Assembly (NCBI GenBank): GCA_002189035.1
Contig: CM007991.1
Span: 4,278,001 to 4,342,000, forward strand
DNA: 64,000 bases
Direction of reading: 5' to 3'
From: Utricularia gibba
Taxonomy: Eukaryota; Streptophyta; Magnoliopsida; Lamiales; Lentibulariaceae
Shown here: positions 1 through 11,899 of the stretch, in pieces
Layout: each line of letters starts with the position of its first letter
How positions within the stretch are numbered: the stretch's first letter is position 1
Made by a program: the position numbers and the translations under genes
Notes under the pieces: generated by a model
Told to the model about the DNA's origin: nothing
The model's database searches: none
What the model saw: only the letters and a program-made list of their open reading frames with translations

Positions 1-399
1 ATCGATGACAATTCTTTTGTCCTCTCAATCGTCAAAGGGGGAACCACATAAAGCTATTCTCGTGCCTCCTTGTCAATCAAAGTATAAGGGAAAGTAGGCT
101 ATTCCTTGCTCCTATACCAAGCTATTCAAAAGGAATTAGTGAAAGTCGAGGCAAAGATAGCCAAAAGGAAAAAACGGAGTCCATTTTTCAAGAACTGCAA
201 TCCTTAATCAAGGTCCATTACTTAGGTTTTAATTTTTATTTTTGTACTTCAAAAATCTTCTTTTACAAATCCATGACAATTTGTGAAAGTTTTCTACAAA
301 ACACTTTTCGCAAAACTCAACTCCTTGAGATTGATACTCGTACTACGCTCTTTTGTTTTTTATGTTTTATATATTTAAAATTTGTTGAGAAAACGACAC
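1..399 (+). repeat. Gypsy-like LTR-type repeat, family X, copy 1 (truncated by window edge)
   Basis: This stretch matches the reverse complement of about 5822-6245 over nearly its whole length, and more weakly the reverse complement of about 20590-20960. All copies end in the same motif AAACGACA after a run resembling the U5 end of plant gypsy LTRs (ACTCAACTCCYTGAGAT followed by an ATACTCRTACTACGC block). No intact reading frame runs through it; the 61-codon open frame at 273-458 is not conserved among copies. The left end lies outside the window, so the true length is unknown. That it is an LTR is inference. Confidence 0.6.
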
Positions 400-1765
400 G
401 CAACACAACATGTACCAAAGAAAGGCTAAAAACACAAAAGAGGGCCCCGGATCATTGAACTTATGAAGTAAATTGGAAGAGTTGGCCCGAACACTAAATT
501 CAACAGCTTAAACCTCTTTCAATCACAACAGCTATTAAATCTATTTAACTATGAAGGAAGAAAAAATTTCTTGATAGAGATGTGATACATAATAAAACTC
601 TACCTTAGTCTGATTTATTTATGATTAATATAGCTAAAATCGATTGCTCTATTTGAATCTACGAATTGGACAACACAACATTATTTACTTGATGAATATA
701 TGTGAGTTGCTCCCTTGTTCATAAATATATATTTTTTGGAGTGAATTTTCTTGACTCACGACATTATGAAAATATATTATTAATTTTCTGGATACATCCA
801 AGTTGCATATTGCTGGTAATGGGGTATAAACCCAATAATTATGCCTATGGCGGATGAAAAGCAGAATGTGTGCATAGAGTTCATTAACCTAAATAAAGCA
901 TGTGAGCATGATCCTTATTCCTTGTCTCACATTTGTATCCTAGTAGATGTCGCTAGCCAAGAGTAAAAAGGTAAAGAAAATTTGAAACCTTAGATAGGTG
1001 ATTAAATCAATCCAAAATAAATAACTAGATTATGTACCAAAATTAATTCTAAGATCAAAAGTACATCTGATTGGAAAAATATGATTAAAAACATATTAAA
1101 ATCTAGATGATCAAATTCAAATGCGAAAATATATATAGTAAAATTCTATGTTCAGACATAAAATAAAAAATAACAATCAACTAAAGTTTTTACTTCTAAT
1201 TCTCCTCCAATAGTATCTCATATACAAACTTTGTACCCTTTCATAGAAGAACCAAAAGATATGGAACAAAGAAGGAGAATTTACGACTAAGTGCTTTAAA
1301 TAATATTAGTAAATATATTGAATAGATGTATTTTCGGATAAATAATATTTACATCACAAAATGCTTCAGAAGTATTTGCATTCAGTACACTACAATATTC
1401 ATCTTTAATACTAGAAGCATATGCTAAACACTGGGATAGCTAAAATATCTTTGATGATATTGTAACATTTTTAAAAAGTAAATAAATAAATTAAATAAAA
1501 TTCAATAAAATTTTTTGAATTTTTCCCTTTTGTGATAAAAAAATCTAATTATTAGTACTTGTAAAATTCCTTGCTTGACAACTAGAAATAACATATTGGT
1601 GATAAATTGAGTTCAATTTTTGTTTTATCTCTATACTTCCCAAATTGATGTAATTGAAATATCGAAAAACACCATTACACATAATAAAATTCCTATCTTA
1701 AATCAAATGAAATTGAAATTCCAACTTCAAATATTTATTTGCTGCAAGTAACTTAAAACATACTT
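400..1765. other. AT-rich intergenic DNA, nothing recognised
   Basis: No open frame of note, no recognisable protein similarity and no clear repeat ends. It is probably old, decayed repeat sequence between repeat X and the solo LTR at 1771. Confidence 0.5.
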
Positions 1766-1770
1766 CATAC

Positions 1771-2902
1771 TGATAAGTGATTTTGTGTCGTTCCAAAACA
1801 TGTTCTTCTATTAATCTTGAGTGTTGTTTTTACTTATCTTAGACTTCATTTTCTCATTATTTTCAATTGATTTCGTATATTTCACACTACTTTGATCTTT
1901 TTGGAGAGAGTGTATTTTGTAGATTTTTGGGATACTTTTGGATCAATTTGTGGAGAAATCAAGACCCACCAAATTATGGACTTGATGGGCTTCGAATCTC
2001 AGCCCAAGACTCGATCAAACGATGAAGATTTGGTCCAAGATTTGTGGATAAGATAGAGATATGAAGAAGATCTTTGAAGATTTGGATAGCAGATCTTATC
2101 CAAACCCAACGAATAAGCTCAATACGAAGACTTGGATTTAATCTCCTATAAATACCCCACTCTTTCGATCATTAGAGACGTCTTTGACCACTTTTCCTTT
2201 GTACTTTTCCTATTTTCGTGTCTATTTTCATGTTAGAGTTAAGTCTGCACGTGTAGGCGCTTGCTGCTGAGAATTTACGGTAAAGCCTTACTTGCGCAAG
2301 TTCTGCACATATGACTGTTTTACTATGTTTTTCGACATGTAAATTGTGGTTTGATTCTGTTTTTTGCAACGTTTTCTTTACCAACGTGCTCTTCAATATC
2401 ACATAACCCGAAGGGAGTGTGAGAGAATCAAAGGTTGGCCTCAATCACCTAAGGAGAATGGCTCAATCGAACATCGTTGGTAAGGCACATTCTGTCTAAT
2501 CTGTATGCGAGATGTGAGGTGTAGGAGTTAGATTTGGGTATGGGGAAAACATGGGTCACAAGAGGTGAAATGGCTCTGGTGGCGTGGTTGATTCCATAAT
2601 CCCACAAAACAAGAGACGGTGCTATAACGGTCATCGAGTAGCACTACTTTAGAATAACACTCCCAGAGCTTGTGCAAGTAGGTTAGTCTTCAAGGTTTGC
2701 ACACATGCAAGGATGAGTTTCAAGTAAGGTAGATCTTTGATCCAATGCCGCTTTTCTTATTGTTTTCAAAACCCAATCTTTCTTTTGTTTTCAGTTTTTT
2801 TAAGTCTTTGTTTTGAAAAGAAAATTCCAATAACTATTCCCTATAGATACAATCTTATTTTATTAATTCGACGGTTTCTGTGCATTTGCAGAATCACCAT
2901 CA
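1771..2902 (+). mobile_element. Solo LTR 1 (gypsy-type), 1132 bp with perfect 5-bp target duplication
   Basis: The element begins TGATAAGTG and ends CACCATCA, giving TGAT/ATCA terminal inverted ends. It is flanked by identical CATAC at 1766-1770 and 2903-2907. A promoter-like TATAAATA lies at 2147-2154 in the middle, as expected for U3/R of an LTR. There is no internal coding sequence, primer-binding site or polypurine tract, so it is the product of LTR-LTR recombination. Orientation is taken from the TATA box and the TG start. Short open frames inside it are noise. Confidence 0.85.
2147..2154 (+). promoter_or_regulatory. TATA box of solo LTR 1
   Basis: TATAAATA in an otherwise less AT-rich stretch inside the solo LTR, positioned where an LTR promoter would be. 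Whether it is active is unknown. Confidence 0.5.
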
Positions 2903-2907
2903 CATAC

Positions 2908-4229
2908 TTAACAAGAACCTTAACCACCAATTCCTATAATCTTTCTTGATTGAATGTTTCATTTCTCATACAAAATGAAGTGTCTTTTCTATTAAAAAAT
3001 ACACGTTAAGCATTTATCATAGTGATTTCTTAAGTTCTTTATTTTATTTTTAATAGTGGTTTGATGTATTTTTCCAGAAAATTTACATTTAAGTTTATTT
3101 ACAAAATGTATTTTAGAATTTACTACACTCTTACCTGAAAAATTCTTAGAATAATCTTTTGCAACTAGACGCTTGTAGGCGTCTAGAAAGAATCGTCCCT
3201 CTTCAGGGAAAAAGTTGTTGTTTAAAGGAAGGAAAAAAAATGTAATCTAGCCACTAACGTTGACTTTGATTATTGATTTGATATTTTTATTTGTTTAATA
3301 AAACTATCTAAAATATAAAATTATAAATGAATAATATTTAATAATTATTTAGATATTATCATAAATAAAAAGCAAATGAATCAAATCAGACAAATTCCAA
3401 ATCAAATTCATTACAAATAATAAATGATATAATTCACATTTAATCAAATTGAGTGTGTTGGAGTGGATCATTTGATTCATTCATCGAATTTTTTACCTAG
3501 CGATATGATTGTTAAGTGTTGGGATGATGATTTTATGCACGTTCAATACTTGATCAAATGCTTCACCACCCGATTGTAAGGCCTAAGGCTTGGTAATCGT
3601 GACCCACATCGGTTATGAATGGGGGAGAGGATGATGTTACGTAGAATGACCACACAATACTTGCATGAGCTCTTTTTTTTTCTAGAAGAAAAGAACATAA
3701 AACCGTGAAAATTAGGTATCCAAAACAGATAATATCATGCAAGATGGGAGTGGGTCGTGACACCCTATAGCATCATGGTGGTTCATGGTGTGAAGTTAAG
3801 ACTTATGATATTTGAAAACTGATGACTGGACAATGATCTGATTCGTACATGATATCATCTTGAAACCCCACATGATATGGCAAAGAGTATATGGCATTCT
3901 TTTGTGAGATCTTTATTTGATGTGTAAGATTGAAAACTCGTAAATACAAGTGCATATTTATTCGCAGCTGATGACCTCACTCACATCTTAGTGAAAGTTG
4001 TGAGTCCGATGAACTTTTGTTGGAAGCATATCTATTGAAGTTGAAGTAAATGAGTTCATGATTCAAAAAGTTTACGATCAGAGAAGTTTTCCATCAGTAG
4101 AATTAGCTCACTAATATCTTATCAAACAGGATTGCAGCCACTATAAACATCTAATTGAAAGAATTGTTGATTTTGGGATCCCTGATCCAAACGGAGGTGG
4201 GTAACCAAGGGAAGGAACACATTTGCGCA
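2908..4229. other. Intergenic, unrecognised decayed sequence
   Basis: No long frame. The part at 3190-3560 is AT-rich filler. The part at 3770-4225 reads like degenerate coding sequence with many stops, but I cannot assign it to a family. Confidence 0.4.
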
Positions 4230-4428
4230 TGTTATGATATGTATTACCCTAAATATGGTTTATCATATTTATGGATAGTATATATTTTATAATATGTATG
4301 GTACATTAGTCGAATTTTTCCATAATTATAATTATGAACATCATGCATATGCATTATGATCAATGAGAGACCATCGTTTCCTCTTCATTACTCTTATTAC
4401 ATTCTTCATGGTATCGGAATAGTAACAA
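4230..4428 (+). repeat. 5' LTR of the nested copia
   Basis: It aligns with 11068-11492 once the MITE at 11148-11362 is removed. It starts TGTTATGATATG and ends ATTCTTCA, immediately before the primer-binding site at 4429-4440. Confidence 0.65.
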
Positions 4429-4999
4429 TCTACTATGTTGCTTGAACCAACTATTCTTTTGTTGAATAGCCTTCTTGTATGTCTTTGGCTCCTCCTTGTT
4501 CGTTTCAAATCGTTGCAATTTCCACAATTATGTGGCATGGTCGAAAATTGCTTGTATAGCATTAGGCGGGTGAGATTGCCTCAGCCACATTGATGGCACA
4601 ACAAGTCCGCCAGCCTTGCCCATCTAAACCATTGCTATGGACACCATTGCACTTAGAAAATGTGAGTCAACCAAGAAGTATCATAGATGGCAATGACAAG
4701 ATTTAGGTTATGTCATTCATCTTGAATTTTATGGAAAATGATCTTTTTGAGGCTTTCGTCTATGAAAACATTGCACTAGAATTATGAGAAGTCATTGAAT
4801 TCCATTTTAGGGCTTTAGTAGAACCTCAGATATTTTTTGTTAATTTCATGAAATGCTGATTTACAAATTTGGCTCTCTGCTTTTTAGTTTAGAAGTCATT
4901 GAAGGATTTTCTTAATTTCCTTAGATTAGGAACCTACTTACAAATATAATCATCAATTAATCTCACTTACGTATAAGACTAACAACTGAAAACCCTTTG

Positions 5000-5800
5000 C
5001 TCTTTATGTATCAACTAGGACTTACTATTTCGCTCAAGAACCAAATTATTGTTTCTTGTTTTGGTCATTTTACTCACTTTTGAATGACATAAATGCAATG
5101 CCCAACACTTTCATGATCTTGAAAGATGCCTCTACTGCCAAGGCACCTATTATCAACCCCTTCCACCTTGTTGAGGGACACGACCAATGTTTGAAGTTAC
5201 TTGGATGTCAAGATGGTTCCAAATGCCGCAACATAAATATGGCTGATACTCTTGGTGCACTACCACCTAACTTTATTGCTCTTGTTCACTTTTTACAGAC
5301 TCAAATACTAGGCAAATCCTACATTCGAGAACATCTACACAAAATAATGACACTGCAAACAATACACACTCTACATGAATGAATTCTAATATTTCTCATA
5401 ATTTTGGAACTGATTGAATCTTAGTCTCTTGTGCTATATCCCATATATATGGTCCAAAAATTACTCTAGGTGATTCTAAGCAGTCTAATTCACATTTGAA
5501 AGTTTTTCAACAACTCGTATTTTAAACTTTCGCCTATAGTTAGGCCTCATAGTGGCAAATGTTCTTCAAGTTCCTAGGTTTCTTGTGAATTTGACTACAA
5601 TTAATCATATCATTAAAAGGAACAACTTATGGGCTGTTATCAATATAATGAATGTTTTTTACATGACCAGAAAAGTGACAAAGTGTTAGGTAGAGGATAT
5701 GTGCACAATGGCTTATATCACCTGCCTGATCCATAGCTTGAAGCACAATCACCAACATCTTCTTTCACTTCTACCTTTGTTTCAAAATAATCTATTGATT
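5000..5800 (+). pseudogene. Copia gag-pol fragment (GAG-pre-integrase region)
   Basis: Translated in shifting frames, 5560-5760 gives a pattern typical of the copia stretch between protease and integrase: VPRFLVNLTTINHIIKR, then KVLGRGYVHNGLYHLP. The 108-codon open frame at 5056-5382 is probably part of the same element but shows no motif I can name. It is cut at about 5800-5822 by repeat X. Confidence 0.55.
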
Positions 5801-5821
5801 TGAAAACTTGGAACTATTATG

Positions 5822-6425
5822 TGTCGTTTCCTTAACAAATTTTAAATATATAAAACATAAAACACAAAAGAGCGTAGTATGAGTATCGATCTCAGGGAGT
5901 TGAGTTTTGAGAAAAGCGTTTAGTAGAAAACTTTCACAAATTGTCACAGATTTGTAACAGAGGGTTTTTAAAATACAAGAATAAAAGTTACAACCTAAGT
6001 AATGGACTTTGACTAAGGATTGCAGTTCTTGGGAATGAGATTTCACTTCCTTCTTTTGTCTCTCCTCGCCTCGACTTTCATTGACTCCTTCCGAATAGTT
6101 GGTTATAGGAGTAAGGAATAACCTACTCTCCCTTACACTCTGATTTGATAAGGGGATACGAGAATAGTTTGATGTGATTCCCCCTTGGACGATCAAGAAG
6201 ACAAGAGGATTGTCGTCGATTGCCTTCAAAACCGAGTTGTGCGCGTGTGCCCTGTTGTTGCCAATAACCAGTGGTAGGCACGAGGTCACTACCTATCCAC
6301 TGTTGCAGTATCTCGGCCACAAAAAAATCGCTACTTCCCTCGAACCGGTAGGGTTGGAGTTGGTGCTCTTCACCTTGCTCTTCATCAAAACCCACGAGGA
6401 GTGGCCTACTACTCATGGACTGTGA
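5822..6425 (-). repeat. Repeat family X, copy 2 (inverted relative to copy 1)
   Basis: On the minus strand it repeats 1-399 and extends further upstream to about 6425. It ends ACGACA at 5822. The open frames at 5792-6289 and 6123-6416 on the minus strand cross it, but the same frames are broken in the other copies, so I do not call a gene. Sequence resembling the part at 6460-6629 recurs at about 51430-51650, suggesting the repeat unit continues to the solo LTR insertion point at 6629 and perhaps beyond 7822. Confidence 0.6.
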
Positions 6426-6629
6426 CTAACATTCGTTATAGAAAAATTGCAACAAGATGCGTGGAAGTATGTAAAATCCAAAATGAATTCAACGAAGAAC
6501 CAAATTTTGGGCTCAAGACTTGGAAGGAAGTTTCATCTACTCCTAGAAACTAAAGGATTTTAGTTACAAAGGGGCATGGAAACAAAAACAAAAATGGAAG
6601 TTAAGTGTTCTTCCTCCTTGAAGGGGGAG

Positions 6630-7817
6630 TGATAACACCGTTTTTATTATGTTTTATATATGTTTTTAAATGTGTTTTATAGAGTTAAATGTTGCTTAGT
6701 GTGCTAAAATGTCTTCTTTTTCATATTTAGACTGTTGAAATGTGTTTATTGTGAAACAGACTCAATTGGCAACAATTGGGCCGAAAACTCTAAAATTTCA
6801 TCTAGTCTGTGTTTTAAGTCATACCAGAGTAAGAACTAGTACTGTAGCAGTGCACTTTCCGCGTTGACAAGTCAAAGGAGACAGAAAAGCTTTGCAAAAG
6901 TCACTTTCTGCCAAAAGTAGTTGCCCTTCTAAAAAGATAAGATTTGGAGCAGAAATCTCTCTTCTAGAAGCCTGAGGAAAAGACGAAGCTACCCTTACTT
7001 TTGAGTTGCAAAAGGGAAAAGGAAGGGAGAGAGAAAAGAAGACAGATTGTGCACGCAAAGTGCACAGACTGCGAACAGTAGGAGGAGCGGGAGCGAGGAG
7101 AACTTCAATTCTCCGGTGACCTCCAGATCTACACTTTTACACCGTCTTCCAGCCCAGAAGTTCGATTTCCAGCAGATCTATGACCGAGAGCAACCGCTGA
7201 ACACTTTATTTTCCATTTTTTGCATTTCGTTTCCATTGACAAACTAGCTACTGTTTCCTTTTACGTTTTTATGCTTTTTGTTATGTTCTTGCACCTTGTT
7301 GTGAACGATAAATCCTCCATAGACCTTATTTCTGTTTATGAACATGTTGTTGCTTATCCTTTTCTTGCTTGGTTCTAAGTTTAACACGCTTTCTACTGTT
7401 CGTGCGAACATTTTCCCTGTTTTTAAGCGTTTTAAAGCTTGGTTTAAGCCTATGGGCTCTCTTAAGTGACACAAGAGCTAGATCCTGGTCTAAAATCCAA
7501 TAAAATCACTTTTATTTTATGTTTCCTATGCATTCACATTAATTTCAGTGTCTCTTCATCCCTGCAACTCGTTTCTTTCAGTCACTGTTATTTTATGTTT
7601 TACCCGCGTTAGAACTAAACCCCAGAAAACCCCCCTATTTACAGTAAATGTAATAAACTTTAGGAAATTGCAACCATTTCTTGTGGATTTGACCCTTATT
7701 TGCCCCACTACATTAATTACTGTGATTTGTGTAATAGATAGCTAGGTTTATAAATTTTTTTTGGTGCATTGAATGTGCTAGATCACGACATTTAGCAACC
7801 CATTCCAACGTTCATCA
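6630..7817 (+). mobile_element. Solo LTR 2 (gypsy-type, family Y), 1188 bp with perfect target duplication
   Basis: It starts TGATAACACCG and ends ACGTTCATCA, and is flanked by identical GGGAG at 6625-6629 and 7818-7822. A second member of the same family lies at 21841-22998. Near its end it carries a TTGTGGATTTGACC block of the kind seen in U5 of plant gypsy LTRs, which supports the plus orientation. No coding sequence is present, so this is a solo LTR left by recombination. It sits inside repeat X, which is itself inside the 4230-11492 copia. Confidence 0.9.
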
Positions 7818-8269
7818 GGGAGGAAGAACTCAAAAGTTCTAAGTCTCAAAAGAAAATGTCAAAAGTCGAAAAGTCAAAAAATAAGTGTTTCAAGTTGCTT
7901 TTATATCACTCTCCATGTGCATTAACTCCTTTTGATCCTCTTTCCATCATTCTCTCTGTCTTGCATGGCCAACAACTTTACTTTGCGTGCGAGTTAGTCC
8001 CCAATTATTGTTGCAGACTTTGACATGCCGTAAGTCAGGGGTCTTGACTAGTGTCAGTCTTTTGTCCAAAATTGCTAAATTAACACCTAATAATACATAA
8101 TAGATAACTAGAAAATGACATTAACAGGCTTCATCGTTTTGCATGTGCTTCTATTTTAATTTTATACAGTATTGCTTTTTGTATACATTAAAAGTCCATG
8201 ATTCTATATGCCACATTTGTCGTTTAGGAAAGTAGACTTGATTACCTTTTCTGAAAAATTCTAAGAGGT

Positions 8270-9500
8270 CTTCACAATCTTTTGATTTAATACAATTATT
8301 GCATACTCTCTCAAAATAGAGCAAGATATTTTCTTAATTATTGTTAACTATTCTCAAGCAATCTGGATTCCAACAAGTCTCATGTCATCGATAGAATTAT
8401 GGATTTCATTGCACTCATTAACAATCAATTTAATGCCACTATCAGATAGATTCGATCTAAAAATCGGCTTTAATTCATGAATTCTGCCTACTATACTATA
8501 TTTCCAATGTGTGGGATTTAGCATAACGTATATCTACTCACTCAGCACAACAAAATGATTGTGTTTTAAGAAAACATCATCATCTTGCTAAGTTAGCTCA
8601 GTCTATGCTCATTTATTTTGGCTTACCTCAGAATTTTTGGAAGATACATATCTTACAACAGCTTAGTTGATCTATCGGCTTCCATTTTCAACTAATTCAA
8701 TGAAGACTTCTTATGAGCTTCTTTTCCATGAAACTTCAGAGTGTGCTCATTTGCATGTTTTTGGATATCTAACCTATGTTATAGATACCATGACTTATAA
8801 GGATAAGTTTGCCTCAAGAACTATACGAGTACTTTTCTTGGAACACACAATAACATCTTGAAACTATCGATTGTTGAATCTACATATAAAAAAAGGTCTA
8901 CATCTCTCATGATGTATTTTTTTTTATTAAAGATTTCTTTCCCTTTCGCAATTCTAAGGATTCTTGGGACGTATCTTTGCCATACATTTTAACAAAGCCT
9001 CAACAGATCATATTCTGGAAGGCTACCTTCATGATTCCATGTTTCCTTCTATTGCAGATACACTAGGGTACCTTCTGTCTTATGATGCAAATACTTTTAA
9101 TGACAACAATTCTCACGATGTCTTTAATGAAGGTGATCATGTTACCAATTATTCATAGACTCTCCAACTACTACTATAGAGATTTAACAGTTGGGAAGGT
9201 CTAATAAGATTCAATGCGCTCCTTCCTAGATGGTTGATTATTTTGTGAATCTTCTTTTTTTAGTGGTCAATTGATATCTTAGAAGGCTAAGAAGTAGCCT
9301 AAAGTATTGAGATCCTCCCCTAAGGTAGAATATAGACGTATGATATGTGTTATACGATTTTCGATGTCCTGTGTAAACACCCATCGAGTTTCTTTGTGAC
9401 AACAAATCATCCATCCACATCACACAATCCAATATCAAATGAAAGATTGAAACATTTGGACTTAGACTATCATGTTCCACTTAAGGTTCATTTGGCAGAG
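8270..9500 (+). pseudogene. Copia integrase and downstream pol fragment
   Basis: In shifting plus-strand frames, 8555-8860 reads RKHHHLAKLAQSML, FGLPQNFWK, then TSYELLFHETSE, HLHVFGYL and YKDKFASRTIRVLFLEH. This matches the order at the C-terminal part of copia integrase (the E-R-K motif region, then the PYELL and HLRVFGC blocks). At 8890-8960 it continues with a VYISHDV..F..FPF pattern, the usual next block. Stops and frameshifts throughout make it inactive. Confidence 0.65.
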
Positions 9501-9547
9501 ATCTTAATATAAGGCTTTGCTAAATAATTATTTCCAAACCTTGTTGC

Positions 9548-11002
9548 TGTTAGTGTATGTGTTCTAGAAACAATCAACTCATTGGCAAATCTTATTTTTT
9601 GATATTTACTTTGAATTGTGATCAAATTTATTTCATTGATAAAATCCTCTACTTAATTTATGTGCTATAGAAATTATGATGAGATCATAATGTGAGATTC
9701 TTCAAGCATTTATGTTCAGGTTAAAAACTCTCTGGTTAGAGTATTTGTGAAATGAGAATATCACAAATACGGATAAGTTGGCACACATTGAGTTCCCTTA
9801 ACTGTTTAGACAATAGTTCTCACAATTGATGTAATTAGATTACTAGAACCTATGTGTGGGTGTCGATTAGAGAATCGATTCACTCGATGACTCATCTTCG
9901 AGATGCTATTATGGGAAGTTAACCAAGTGTCAGTAGCAAGATCTCGAATATGACAGCCATGCAAGTAAACATAGACTTGAGGTCAACAAAGTTATCTTGA
10001 TCTTAAGCTCACATTTTCGCTCATTACTAATGAGAGCTTAACCATGGCTTGCCTAGTATGGATGAGTAGGGATGTGACTCCTTAAGATTGGAGATAGTTG
10101 ATCAATAAAGGATTCATCACTCATATTAGCGATGAGGTCATATCTCAAGTAATTGCATCAAAGTCTAACAGTAAGTCCTGGGCCCAGGGTAATGACACTC
10201 GAATTGTTTGAGTAGGTTATTGAGTGTTAGTGCTTGAATGCAATTATAAGTTTGATACACCAGAAAGACACACACCCATGTTCTGGAATCGAATGAGATA
10301 TAAGTATGATGAAAGCTGTTCATTGCATGGTGGCTGGTCATGGAATGGCTGAATCAGATCACCTGATTATTCTTTAATCTTAGGGATCATGATATGTTGC
10401 TAGACATCACTCATGATCGATAATGATGGATTTGATTAATTAAAAGTTAAGTAATAAATTCATTATTACGGCCTTGATTGAAGAAGCCTATAGGGTCACA
10501 AACAATAGTGGAGTCACTCATCGATATAAAATAGAATGACACAATTACATCAATTACATGAGATGTAATTGGTAAGGTGGATAAATTAAATAGAGAGTTA
10601 TGTTGAGATTAATATTGATTAAACTCAAAATAAAAGATCTCATATAGATATGATTTGATATGTCACAAAAGATTTATAAAAAAGATTTAGATCTTGAAAT
10701 CTGCTCCAAGGTCTTCGTGCTCTCTGAGACTGATCCACAAGGACGTTTTTCTCTACTAGCACCTGAGAAATTCGACCAGGATTCAAGAGCCTTGAGAAGG
10801 TTATCAACGGAGTTCTCCACGTGTGGATATCATAGAGACCATCTGCTATTGGCAGTTGGTGAACAACGGAGTCATGTGAAAGGTATTTTGAACATTCCTT
10901 CGTCTAACGTATACCGTATTCCAAGATCTGCATTTGGGGTTTCTTAAAATTTTTAAAATTCCGCTGCTTTTGAGACATACGATGTATATGAGAAACCCAA
11001 CA
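9548..11002 (+). mobile_element. Solo LTR 3 (copia-type, family Z), 1455 bp
   Basis: It starts TGTTAGTGTATG and ends GAAACCCAACA, with TGTT/AACA inverted ends. It is flanked by GTTGC (9543-9547) and GTTAC (11003-11007), a target duplication with one change. The same LTR occurs in reverse at 25977-27463, where it is followed by a copia primer-binding site and gag, which fixes the family as copia and the orientation as plus. It interrupts the older copia close to its 3' end. Confidence 0.85.
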
Positions 11003-11067
11003 GTTACAACACTTACAATTGGTGGATCTATGTACTTCTCTACAAGATGATACATCTTAGGGGAGAT

Positions 11068-11492
11068 TATTATGATATGTATTATCATAAATATGGTTTA
11101 CCTTATTTATGGGTAGTTCATATATTAGATAGTACGTATAGTAGTTAGGCTGTGTTTCATAATAAGGATAACATGGGATATCCCAGCATCTCGGATAATA
11201 ATGATATGTTTGGTAATTGGGAATAATTTTTTCCGGGATACTTTTTTACTCTCTACAAAGCATAAAATTATCCTCATCAACACCCCTCCTTATTTTTATC
11301 CCTTCAACCCGGAGAAATCTATACCAGTATAATCTATACCAGTATAGCTATCAAACACGCCCTTAGTATATATGGTATATTTCCATACTATATGATTTTT
11401 CCATAATAGTTAGGAATATTGCATATATAAATATGCAATTTGATTAAAAAAATATTATTGTTTCCTCTCTATTATTTTTATTTAATTCTTCA
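11068..11492 (+). repeat. 3' LTR of the nested copia, interrupted by a MITE
   Basis: It matches the 5' LTR at 4230-4428 on both sides of the MITE at 11148-11362. A polypurine tract (AGGGGAGA, about 11059-11066) precedes it. Confidence 0.65.
11148..11362. mobile_element. Tourist-like MITE, 215 bp
   Basis: Imperfect terminal inverted repeats: the left end begins GGCTGTGTTTCATA and the right end, reversed, begins GGGCGTGTTTGATA (11 of 14 match). It is flanked by TTA on both sides (11145-11147 and 11363-11365), the usual target of PIF/Harbinger elements. It interrupts the copia 3' LTR, since the intact LTR at 4230-4428 lacks it. No coding capacity. Confidence 0.75.
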
Positions 11493-11899
11493 GCCTCTTC
11501 CTCAATCCTGAATCCACCAAAATTACTAAGGTTTCTTTTAGAATTTTAATATTCAAATTGTGAAGAAGTTTCATAGAGAAGTTCATTATTTTCGTTTGGG
11601 AGTTTAGTGTTTGGCCCATTTGCAACACAAATTTTTAAATTAGGGTAGTACATCCTCTCATGTATCGGACAACTTTTTTTCTAGAAATCTTCTACACATT
11701 TACGTTCAATGCTTTTTTCATCTTCTCATGGTGCAGTGTGTGTAAAGTTCACCATCATCATTCCCTTTATTTTGGACGACACTAGAGGAAATAGCACTGG
11801 AAGAAACATGAAGGGTGTTTGCTTCTCTAACAAACATTGACACAAGAACCATTCTAGGGTGTGTACCTGAATCAAGTGCAATCAATAACTTTATCTACT

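Larger units (their letters stand above)
4230..11492 (+). mobile_element. Degenerate full-length Ty1-copia element with nested insertions
   Basis: The outermost element of a nest. The 5' LTR (4230-4428) is followed at 4429-4440 by TGGTATCGGAAT, a one- or two-base variant of the copia primer-binding site TGGTATCAGAGC. The 3' LTR (11068-11492, interrupted by a MITE) is preceded by a polypurine run, AGGGGAGA. Both LTRs share the start block TATGATATGTATTA and the end block TTTCCTCT to ATTCTTCA. Between them lie broken pol segments in the plus direction: a GAG-pre-integrase piece near 5560-5760 (VNL..IN..IK and GRGYVHNGLYHLP-like), the integrase end near 8550-8860 (RKHHHLAKLAQSML, then NFWK, then TSYELLFH and HVFGY), and the block after integrase (8890-9060). 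Frames contain many stops. Insertions inside it are repeat X (from about 5815), solo LTR 2, solo LTR 3 and a Tourist-like MITE. No convincing target duplication remains (GCGCA versus GCCTC). Confidence 0.7.

Noticed and set aside
5792-6416. Protein-coding gene from the 165- and 97-codon minus-strand frames
   Set aside because: The sequence is a repeat with copies at 1-399 and 20590-20965 in which the same frame is broken. No domain is visible.
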